From positions 24,342 to 88,341 of the forward strand of contig JAOCZO010000034.1 of NCBI GenBank assembly GCA_026413255.1: a DNA stretch of 64,000 nucleotides. The letters run 5' to 3'. Positions 56,962 to 64,000 of this stretch are shown in pieces. The notes below the pieces were generated by a model. The model did no database searches, had not been told where the DNA came from, and was given only the letters and a program-made list of their open reading frames with translations. The DNA comes from Fereydounia khargensis (lineage: Eukaryota > Basidiomycota > Ustilaginomycetes > Urocystidales > Fereydouniaceae). Position 1 is the first letter of the stretch. Every line of letters starts with the position of its first letter. A program made the translations under genes and the position numbers.

Positions 56962-59900
56962 ATGGACAACACGCAATCCGAGTCTGACTTGACCCAGGCG
57001 CTCCAGCAGGACATGGAGGAGCACGAGCCTCCCGATAGTGGGCATCAAACCCAGAATTATGCCGCCTCCGACCTCAATTCTTCCAATCCCATCGTCAGCC
57101 TCGATGCTCTCCAGGGTGTTGCTGAGTACCTGCTCGAGGTACAAAAGCAGGAGAGCCTCAACTCGAGCGTCTCGCCAGACCAAGATCACTCCATCCAGCA
57201 GCTCTCGTCTGTAGGCCACAATCCACCTCTAGACCCAGCAACTGAACAAGCAACCTCCGCTTTGGCTGCCCCTCCTGCAGCCAATGCCGCTCCCTCTCTC
57301 TCTCGTCGCCCATCCGAGGGGACGCGCGGACACAAGCACAAGTGGTCCCAGGAAGAGACCCAGGCGCTTGTTGATGGCTGCAACAAGCACGGCGTTGGAA
57401 ACTGGAAGAAGATCCTTTCCGACCCACAGTTCAGCACTCACTTTGTCGATCGCTCTGCCGGTGACCTCAAGGACCGCTTCCGCACCTACTTCCCGGACAC
57501 TTACCATGAAATGTATCCGAATGCCAAGACCCATCTCAGTAAAGCCGTCCGCGGAAAAGACGCCGAGGGCAAAAGCATCTTTGAAAAGGGCAAAGCCAAA
57601 GAGAGGCGGCCCTTCACCCACGAGGAGGATGCCGCACTTAAAAGAGGCTACATGGAGCACGGTTCCCACTGGGCACTCATCGCCAAGGATCCAATCTTTA
57701 ACAACCAGCGTCGTGCCATCGATCTCCGTGACCGCTTTCGAAATGCCTTTCCGGAGGACTATGAACGTGCTGGCTTCAAGCCAAGGCCATCCAAGAGCAA
57801 GAAAGAACGCCAGCACAGCACTACCTCCAGGCCTGAGGATGACATGTCAGCCCTCCTCCGTGCTGGTATCACCTCCTACAGCGACTATGCCTTGTCCGAC
57901 AGCGCCATGGCTCCGAGTGACGCCAGTGATGGTCACCTGACCGACAATCCCGAAAGTGCTTTCCCCCTGCGTCTCTCGAGCGGCTCTAGCAACCTGAGTC
58001 GGTCCAACTCGCTTGATGCTTCGTCCCTCGCCAGCTCGCGCCCGCGCATGCCCCAGATGCTGTCCAGCGAGGAGATTAACATGTTCCGTCAAATGGCTGA
58101 ACAGCATCAGCAGCAACAGCAGCAGCAACAGCAGCAGCAGCAAATGCCTCAGCGGCCACCGTTTGCCACGGCCAACACGATGCCAGCCTCTCTTGGCTCT
58201 GCCGCTGCCGCTGCCGCTGCCGCCGCCGGCGCCGCTCACGAGCACCGCACCTCAGTCAGCAGCCTGTTCGAGCCAATGCGCCAGGCCTCTCTAACGGGCG
58301 GCACCAGCACCACTACGACCTCAGAGGCAGGCAGTGCCAGAGGCCCGACCCCACCACCCAGCGATCGCGAGCACTCGCCGCACGGACATGTCAAGGTCGC
58401 GTCTGGAGAGGAGGGAAGGTGCCACGCTGGCAAGCCCAAAGACGCCGCGTCTCACAAGCGCAGAAGCCACAGCTCGCGAACCGGCAAGAGTTCGGCGCTG
58501 GAGCGAGTCCCTTCGCTTCATGGGCATCACCATGGTCATGGTCATGGTCATGGTCATGGTCACGGTCACGCACACGGACATGCACACGGACATGCACACG
58601 GCCATGCCCACGGGCATCACAGTCATAGTCACAGCCATTCTTCATCCATCGCTTCACGAACGGCTATTGAGAGGCCGCCTATGCTTCATCAGGAGAGCGT
58701 GGAGAGTGTGGGCAGCGAATCCAGCTGGGGCGGTCATGAGCACCGCCCACCGTCTGCTGAAGAGCTCAACTCGGCCCTCTCCAGCCTTTCCCGAGAAGCC
58801 TCCTCGAGCGAGCCCGAGGCTGCCATGGATGTTGATATGGATGAGCAGCTGGTTCCGACTACGCTGTGGCCAGGTAATGCCTCGAGTGCGAGTGATATTT
58901 CCGGGCCAACTGCCAGCACGCCACGCTCGTCCATCTACAGCCAGATCGACTACCCCAACATGCAGATGTGGAACGCCGAAATCTCGCGACACATGGCTCA
59001 GAATGAAGCTGAGCAGGCCCTTCTCGATCAACGAGATGTGGTGCCTCAGCTGGGAGCTGTGACGATACAGGGGCAGGTCGGCCAGATTAGTAGCGCTCCT
59101 TCTGCATCTGGTAACTCTGCGTCTCCTGCACTTTCGGCTGACGCGCCTGGCAAGCAGAGTCAGCGGGCCACCTCGGCGGAATCAGAAGCCAACCGAAGCA
59201 AGTCGTCTTCTGCCGGCTCGTCCTCTGTCGCGATTCCACCCTCTCCCGCCTCTGCTTCCAAGCTGGTTTGGTCGTCTGCGATGGATGCGTTCCTCGACCC
59301 TTTGCAAGACCTCTTGGATCCGCTAGGACCTTCTACGTCTGGGAACTCTGGTGGCTGGTCGACTGGATGGAACCTGACGAGTGGCAGTGACCAAGGCCGC
59401 ACTGCAAACGACGACAGCGCTAGCCTCCTCTCGTCGACTCCGCTGTCCCATCATCGATGGGCGGGCGATCTGCATCTGCACAGCACGAACACTGGGGCTT
59501 CAGCTGCGAATGCCATGCCTGGCATCCTCGACACATTGCCTGACTTTGATGACCTGCAGAATCTGCAGACAGGTAGTGTCGCAAGTGGCCATCAAGGGCA
59601 TGAGCTTACCAGGAATGATACTTTGCAGCCGGACGACCACCACCAGCGTCAGTCGGAGGCCTCAATGGGCTCTGAGAGGGCGCTGCGTGACATGTCAGTC
59701 GAGCCGTCAGACTTTCACCGTCCAAACGTGGGCAGCGCCTCGTGGGCGCCAACGAGGCGAGGCAGCAATGTTCACAATGAGGGAGACCCTGGGCACGTCC
59801 CTGCCAGCATTGAGGACTTTCTCAAGCGCAACGCTCGCCGGCTCAGCAATCCTCCGCCGCGCTCGGCGTCACAGGACCAGCAAATGCTCCAGGACGCGTA

Positions 59901-61062
59901 CCGTGCTCCCTTCTCGCTTGACGACAACTCGCTTGCGATGGGTGCACAGGCTCTGTTTGGATCAGCGATCGATGACACGACGTTCGATTCGAGCATGCTG
60001 GGACGCAAAAGATCCAACGACACGCTGCGAAACGATAGGGGCGTTTCGGGCCAGACAAGCAACCCTGATGAGGCGCAACAGCTGGCAGGCAGTGGTGAAC
60101 GGCGAAACTCGGTGCCAGCAGCGGCCGTGTTTGGCCACGGCTCGTTCTTTGGACGAACTGCCAGCGAGGCTATGGGGGCGCCGTCCAACATGCTGTCGTC
60201 CAACTCGCTCGCCATTTCGGGCTCTCTGGATCACCTCGATCTGCAGGCTCCGCTGATGGACTCGTCCTATGCTGCTTCGTTGCCAGACGTTGGCTCGTCG
60301 ACCAACTTTGTGGCTAGCAGCAGTGATGCGGGCGACTACTCTGCTTCTGGTGCCAGCAACCAGCAAATGGATCAACAAGAGCAGCAAGGGCAGACGTACT
60401 CGTACGACGACATTGACCTTGCGACCCTGTCGGATCTCAACCGTTCGCCATCGCGTCTGTATGCTGAGGCACAGGCGCTGTTTGCCTCGATGGGTGCAAA
60501 CTTTGGCTCGTCTTCGTCGTGGACTAGTGGCAACCAGAGCACTGGCACTGGCACTGGCACTGGCACTAGCACGGGCAATGGCGGTGGTGATGGCGGTCCT
60601 CGCCAGCAGGCAGACGTGGGTTCGAGCAGGGGGCTGCCACGTTCTGCGTCCGAGTCGGACCGAGCTGTGGACAGCTTCACGTCTGGCGGATTTGGCTCGA
60701 CGGCTGCAGCGAGCTGGGGCACGTCTGGGACGGCGCCTTCATCGAGCGCAGCGGTGGGCTCTGGGAACGCGATGCGCTCGGCGAGCGTGAGCCACGTTGA
60801 CCAGCACCGACCGCAGCTGCTTCGTGGCGTCAACGAGGGCGCGTCCACGTCCTTGCTTGGTGGCTCTTCGGTCGGAGTGAATGCAGCGTCTCTGTGGGCC
60901 TCGAGCGGGTCTCTGGACCGACTGGAGCATCTGTACCTCGAAGGCCTGCATTCGAGTCCGTCGCTGAGTGCGGCCACGGTCTCGAATGTCGCCAATCTGG
61001 GCGGACGAAGCGGCAATGAAGGAGGAGGTAGCACCGGTGCGGGCGGGTACCTGAGCGAGTAA
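56962..61062 (+). CDS. Double-Myb telobox protein, Tay1-like telomere-binding candidate
   Basis: Single-exon coding region of 1366 residues from the ATG at 56962, chosen for its purine-rich context (AAGATGG); an in-frame ATG at 56911 would add 17 residues. Two Myb/SANT domains lie close together at about 122-180 (HKWSQEETQALVDGC, then AGDLKDRFR) and about 213-265 (RRPFTHEEDAALKRG, then AIDLRDRFR). Both third helices match the telobox pattern (V/I)DLKDRFR seen in double-strand telomere-repeat binding proteins. Two Myb repeats in tandem near the N terminus is the arrangement of Tay1. The remaining 1100 residues are low-complexity, with a 14-codon Gln-rich tract, an Ala run and a 40-codon His/Gly tract. 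Binding to TTAGGG-type repeats is inference from the family; other roles in transcription are possible. Confidence 0.75.
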   Translation: MDNTQSESDLTQALQQDMEEHEPPDSGHQTQNYAASDLNSSNPIVSLDALQGVAEYLLEVQKQESLNSSVSPDQDHSIQQLSSVGHNPPLDPATEQATSALAAPPAANAAPSLSRRPSEGTRGHKHKWSQEETQALVDGCNKHGVGNWKKILSDPQFSTHFVDRSAGDLKDRFRTYFPDTYHEMYPNAKTHLSKAVRGKDAEGKSIFEKGKAKERRPFTHEEDAALKRGYMEHGSHWALIAKDPIFNNQRRAIDLRDRFRNAFPEDYERAGFKPRPSKSKKERQHSTTSRPEDDMSALLRAGITSYSDYALSDSAMAPSDASDGHLTDNPESAFPLRLSSGSSNLSRSNSLDASSLASSRPRMPQMLSSEEINMFRQMAEQHQQQQQQQQQQQQMPQRPPFATANTMPASLGSAAAAAAAAAGAAHEHRTSVSSLFEPMRQASLTGGTSTTTTSEAGSARGPTPPPSDREHSPHGHVKVASGEEGRCHAGKPKDAASHKRRSHSSRTGKSSALERVPSLHGHHHGHGHGHGHGHGHAHGHAHGHAHGHAHGHHSHSHSHSSSIASRTAIERPPMLHQESVESVGSESSWGGHEHRPPSAEELNSALSSLSREASSSEPEAAMDVDMDEQLVPTTLWPGNASSASDISGPTASTPRSSIYSQIDYPNMQMWNAEISRHMAQNEAEQALLDQRDVVPQLGAVTIQGQVGQISSAPSASGNSASPALSADAPGKQSQRATSAESEANRSKSSSAGSSSVAIPPSPASASKLVWSSAMDAFLDPLQDLLDPLGPSTSGNSGGWSTGWNLTSGSDQGRTANDDSASLLSSTPLSHHRWAGDLHLHSTNTGASAANAMPGILDTLPDFDDLQNLQTGSVASGHQGHELTRNDTLQPDDHHQRQSEASMGSERALRDMSVEPSDFHRPNVGSASWAPTRRGSNVHNEGDPGHVPASIEDFLKRNARRLSNPPPRSASQDQQMLQDAYRAPFSLDDNSLAMGAQALFGSAIDDTTFDSSMLGRKRSNDTLRNDRGVSGQTSNPDEAQQLAGSGERRNSVPAAAVFGHGSFFGRTASEAMGAPSNMLSSNSLAISGSLDHLDLQAPLMDSSYAASLPDVGSSTNFVASSSDAGDYSASGASNQQMDQQEQQGQTYSYDDIDLATLSDLNRSPSRLYAEAQALFASMGANFGSSSSWTSGNQSTGTGTGTGTSTGNGGGDGGPRQQADVGSSRGLPRSASESDRAVDSFTSGGFGSTAAASWGTSGTAPSSSAAVGSGNAMRSASVSHVDQHRPQLLRGVNEGASTSLLGGSSVGVNAASLWASSGSLDRLEHLYLEGLHSSPSLSAATVSNVANLGGRSGNEGGGSTGAGGYLSE
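58102..58143 (+). repeat. CAG/CAA tract encoding polyglutamine
   Basis: Fourteen codons, thirteen of them Gln, within the Tay1-like gene. Mixed CAG and CAA. Confidence 0.9.
58519..58638 (+). repeat. GGTCAT/GCACAC repeat encoding a His-Gly/His-Ala tract
   Basis: Forty codons alternating His with Gly, Ala or Ser in the Tay1-like gene. Potential metal-binding or phase-separating tract; both are inference. Confidence 0.9.
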
Positions 61063-61383
61063 GAAGGGGACTGACACCCGACGTCTCTATTCAACATGGA
61101 GAATAAAACCTCTCTCTCTAATCCTTTCTTTTCTTTTTGCTAATCGATAATCCCTGAAGCAAAAGCGAAGTCCCAACTGTTGTACTAGTATTGCGTCGTG
61201 ATGATGATGATGATGATGATGATGATCAAGAGTCGTTCGCTAGGGACAAGACACACGATGTACATACTTTCTTGCCCTTTAGTTTGCTATGTGAATAGAA
61301 CCAAGAATTGAAATGTGACTGAAATGCCGTACAAACTGATAGAGTACAAGTAGAGTACAGGGGTGATGCGGGGGGGGTGGGTT
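61063..61383. terminator. Convergent 3' region of the Tay1-like and CTU2 genes
   Basis: Contains AATAAA at 61102-61107, 40 bases after the Tay1-like stop codon, a plausible polyadenylation signal, and a GAT microsatellite. No coding evidence. Confidence 0.5.
61200..61226. repeat. GAT trinucleotide microsatellite
   Basis: Nine tandem GAT units between two convergent genes. Confidence 0.9.
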
Positions 61384-62775
61384 TTACTCGAGGAGAAAGT
61401 CGCTGATGGCCTCTCGCATGTGTTGCAAGCTGGATGGGGTGGCGGGGGTGTTGAGGTTAGCATGGACGTGGGAGGGGAGGAGGTGGTTGGGGACGCCGTC
61501 TACGATGGCGAGGCAGGAGTAGCAGAGTGCGTTGGTGAGCGGGGTGTCTGGGATGGGGAGGGCGACCGTCTCTTTCCACTTGCGCGTGTGCTTGCTGGCC
61601 GGGCAGTTGCAGAGGGGACACCCGCCGGACCAGGAGGGGAGGGCGCGCGCGGCCTCGGCGAGGCGGATGGCACGGGTGCCGATGCGCGGCGGGTGCGGTG
61701 GGATGGGCGCCTCTCTCGGAGCGGGACGGACGAGTTTGGCGCCCGTGCGGTTGATGGTCGATGCGGCGCTCACGTCTAGCGACTGGATAAAGTGGGCCGT
61801 GAGTGCCCCCAGAGACGACTTGGGATCCACCTCTGCCCCCGCCTCGGCCTCGGCCTCGGCCTCGTCGTTGGTGTGCAGGCCGTGCGTCTGGGCGTAGTAG
61901 GCCACCTCCTGCTGCAGGATGGAGGCGAGTGGACGCACAACGAGCACCGGGGCGCGGGCGGGGCCGAGCCACATGGCGTCCGCAGTGAGCACGGGCAGCT
62001 TGAACCCAGCGCCAACAGCGAGGCCGTGTATGAGGCGGATGGCGAGGCGCGTCGCCGTGTCGCCCAGCATGAGGGCCGCACAGCCGTGCTCGGCCGCCGC
62101 AGCCTGGAGCGCATGGAGCACGAGGATGCGGCGCATATCCTCTGCCCTGCTGCGTCGATCGGGCCGCTGGGCACGCGGCGTATCCGGCGGCATGATGGCG
62201 TCAAACAGCGCCGGCCCTGCGTCCAGCGGCACCCTTGTGAGCGCGAGGCCAAACCGCTCCGCCTGCCTCTGCGCCTCTGCGTCCTCAGCACCGCAGCCGT
62301 GATCGACGTGGAGCAGGACCAGGCGACATGCCTCGCCACGCCTCGGACGGAAGTAGGCGGCGGCGGCGTGCAGGAGCGCCAGTGACGCCTGGCCCCCCGA
62401 GAGGCCGAGCGCAATGCGTCCCTCTACGTCTTGCTCGCGGTCGGCGGCGGCGGGAGCGGGGTGCGCGTCAATGTGGGCAGAGAACACGGCCCCACGCGCA
62501 TAGTCAAACCCGAGCTTGGCCTTGTACTCGAATGCGCGGGTGGCACAGGGCACACAGTAGCCCGTATCGCGAAAGTAAACGGCCGGCGTGGCCTTGCGAC
62601 AGCGCACGCAGACCGCCGCCGCCGCCGCCGCCTCCGCTTCCGCCTCCGCCGCTGGTGGAGTGGCAGTCTCGGTCGTGTTCTTGCAGGCGCACTCGGATCC
62701 GTTGCCACATCTGCCCATAGTGGCAGCTTGAGCCGCAGTGGAGACACTGCCATTGTCTGGGTCCGGGCACGGCAT
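61384..62775 (-). CDS. CTU2: Cytoplasmic tRNA 2-thiolation protein 2 (Ctu2/Ncs2)
   Basis: Partner of Ctu1/Ncs6 in the Urm1-dependent pathway that makes the 2-thio group of mcm5s2U34 in tRNA-Lys, -Glu and -Gln. The single exon encodes 463 residues from the ATG at 62775; an in-frame ATG at 62892 would add 39 low-complexity residues. An N-terminal Cys pair (CVRCRKA) and a second pair (YCVPC) match the family's zinc-type motif. The PP-loop-like signature is LSGGQASLALL, followed by LVLLHVDHGC and EDMRRILVLHAL. GDTATRLAIRLIHG and VRPLASILQQEV follow. The C terminus has the paired Cys motif CPLCNCP and CYSCL. An Ala-Glu dipeptide run lies in a loop. The gene is divergent from KAE1, 268 bp apart, so both tRNA-modification genes may share a promoter. 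Confidence 0.9.
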   Translation of the reverse strand: MPCPDPDNGSVSTAAQAATMGRCGNGSECACKNTTETATPPAAEAEAEAAAAAAVCVRCRKATPAVYFRDTGYCVPCATRAFEYKAKLGFDYARGAVFSAHIDAHPAPAAADREQDVEGRIALGLSGGQASLALLHAAAAYFRPRRGEACRLVLLHVDHGCGAEDAEAQRQAERFGLALTRVPLDAGPALFDAIMPPDTPRAQRPDRRSRAEDMRRILVLHALQAAAAEHGCAALMLGDTATRLAIRLIHGLAVGAGFKLPVLTADAMWLGPARAPVLVVRPLASILQQEVAYYAQTHGLHTNDEAEAEAEAGAEVDPKSSLGALTAHFIQSLDVSAASTINRTGAKLVRPAPREAPIPPHPPRIGTRAIRLAEAARALPSWSGGCPLCNCPASKHTRKWKETVALPIPDTPLTNALCYSCLAIVDGVPNHLLPSHVHANLNTPATPSSLQHMREAISDFLLE

Positions 62776-63043
62776 GGTGTTGGTGTTGGTGTCGGTGATG
62801 GTGGCGAGAGGGTGTCGTGTTGCGCTGAGGGGCGTCCGTTTTTTTTTTCTTGTTTGCTGGCGCGGCTGAGTTGAGTTAGAGAGCAGATCCATACCCGCGT
62901 CCCGTATCCCGAGGTTGGAGTTCCGAGTTCCGAGTCCCGAGTAATTGCACTTCTCACTCGCGCGGGTGGAAACAGATTGAGCGGGAAAAAAAGGTGCTCA
63001 GCAACCACCAACCTCGATGCACCATACACCACACCCCATACAC
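62776..63043. promoter_or_regulatory. Shared divergent promoter of CTU2 and KAE1
   Basis: 268 bp between start codons of two anticodon-loop modification genes. Holds T and A runs (62832-62840, about 62985-62992), short CCGAG repeats near 62910-62942 and a CATACACCA repeat close to KAE1. No TATA box seen. Confidence 0.55.
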
Positions 63044-64000
63044 CATGCCGAGCGCACGACGCAAGAGGCAGGACCCGCTTCCCTGGCCCACACGCCCCTA
63101 TCTCGCGCTGGGTCTCGAGGGGAGTGCGAACAAGCTCGGTGCCGGGATTGTGCTCCACGCTCCGAGCGACGACGCCTCGTCGTCTGTAGGCGCTGTTGAT
63201 GTGCTCTCCAACGTGCGGCACACGTACGTCACGCCGCCCGGCGAGGGGTTCCAGCCCTCGGATACGGCCAAGCACCACAAGGCTTGGATCCTGCAGGTGG
63301 TCAGCGAGGCCGTGCGCCGTTCCGGCCTGTCGAGTCTCGCCGAGGTCGACTGCATCTGCTACACCAAGGGGCCCGGTATGGGCTCGCCGCTCCAGTCTGT
63401 CGCCCTCGTCGCGCGCACGCTGTCCCTCATGTACCGCAAGCCCCTCGTCGGTGTCAACCACTGCGTTGGGCACATTGAGATGGGCCGCACCATCACAGGC
63501 GCCGCCAACCCCGTCGTGCTCTACGTCAGTGGCGGAAACACCCAGGTGATCGCATACAGCGCCCAGCGCTACCGCATCTTTGGCGAGACGCTCGACATTG
63601 CCGTCGGCAACTGCCTCGACCGCTTTGCGCGCGTCATTGGCCTCAGCAACGACCCGAGTCCCGGACAAAACATCGAAACCCAAGCACGCCGCGGCAAACG
63701 CCTCCTCCCGCTCCCGTACGCCACAAAGGGCATGGACGTCTCGCTCGCTGGTATCCTCAGCGCCACAGAGGCCTACACACGCGACAAGCGCTTCCGCTCC
63801 GCGCCACCCGTCGACCGCCCCGTCCCTGTCCCCGTCCCCGTCTCCGTCCCCGTCGGCAGCCTGGCCAACGGCAAAGTATGGAGCGGCGAAGGCGGCGGCA
63901 AGCACATTGTCAATCTGCATCCGGAGCCCCAGGAGCGCGCCGAAGGAGAGGGGGAGGGAGAGGGAGAGGGAGAGGGAGAGGGAGAGGGAGAGGGAGAGGG
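63044..64000 (+). CDS. KAE1: tRNA N6-threonylcarbamoyladenosine synthase subunit Kae1/OSGEP, incomplete at right edge
   Basis: Catalytic subunit of the KEOPS complex, which makes t6A37 in ANN-reading tRNAs. The frame is open from the ATG at 63044 to the window end (319 codons) and continues outside. ASKHA-fold motifs are clear: [11 protein letters not shown] at the start, [12 protein letters not shown], the metal-binding [48 protein letters not shown] and [16 protein letters not shown]. After that the chain departs from the family: a Pro-Val run ([11 protein letters not shown]), a Gly-rich stretch and a Glu-Gly repeat are inserted where other Kae1 proteins continue with the second lobe. The insert coincides with a GGAGAG microsatellite that reaches the window end. 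The rest of the second lobe must lie beyond the edge. Confidence 0.9.
63944..64000 (+). repeat. GGAGAG hexamer microsatellite encoding Gly-Glu
   Basis: About nine tandem units at the right edge, within the KAE1 frame. Its true length is unknown because the window ends inside it. Confidence 0.9.

Noticed and set aside
62424-63920. 498-codon minus-strand open frame across CTU2 and KAE1
   Set aside because: Antisense to KAE1 and overlapping the CTU2 N terminus, repeat-like residues; both opposing genes have clear family motifs.

Overview
The window is nuclear DNA from a basidiomycete fungus, most likely of the smut lineage (Ustilaginomycotina). Three things point there: compact GC-rich genes on both strands with short (about 58-97 bp) GT-AG introns, a class I hydrophobin with the basidiomycete cysteine spacing, and a double-Myb telobox protein resembling Tay1, known from Yarrowia and Ustilago. 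I see no bacterial operons, CRISPR array, rRNA, tRNA or intact transposon. I support 19 protein-coding genes, one of them cut by the right edge. The species is not identified.

Left part (1-22.9 kb): the large B-block subunit of TFIIIC (+), converging on an F-box/WD40/UIM protein resembling Ufo1 (-); ribosomal protein eL28 (+) with two long introns; a hydrophobin (+) behind a 2.5 kb gap; a MICOS Mic26/Mic27-type cristae protein (+); an 1108-residue coiled-coil protein carrying a degenerate Rossmann/SDR-like segment (-); and an RS-rich nuclear protein with the SCI1-type domain (-).

Middle part (24.9-46 kb): a Cid1/Cid13-like non-canonical nucleotidyltransferase (+); a 1630-residue PAK-family kinase with CRIB but an altered DFG motif (-); a 93-residue probable mitochondrial protein (-); a UBA-UIM-USP protein of the USP25/28 family that has lost the catalytic Cys and His (+); and an Lte1-like RasGEF (+).

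Right part (46-64 kb): CAF-1 subunit Cac2 (-), an MBOAT/wax-synthase-type acyltransferase (+), RNA polymerase II subunit Rpb11 (-), peroxin Pex14 (+), the Tay1-like telomere-type Myb protein (+), and a divergent pair of tRNA anticodon-loop modification genes, Ctu2 (-) and Kae1 (+, incomplete).

The genes are not an obvious pathway cluster, but themes recur: ubiquitin reading (Ufo1-like, USP-like), Cdc42/Ras signalling (PAK-like, RasGEF), transcription and chromatin (TFIIIC, Rpb11, Cac2, Tay1-like) and tRNA modification (Ctu2, Kae1). The most unusual items are the dead deubiquitinase with an unresolved 682 bp middle region, the PAK with DLT in place of DFG, the coiled-coil/SDR-like chimera, and a TACAGTACTGTA-type motif scattered through the non-coding gaps.
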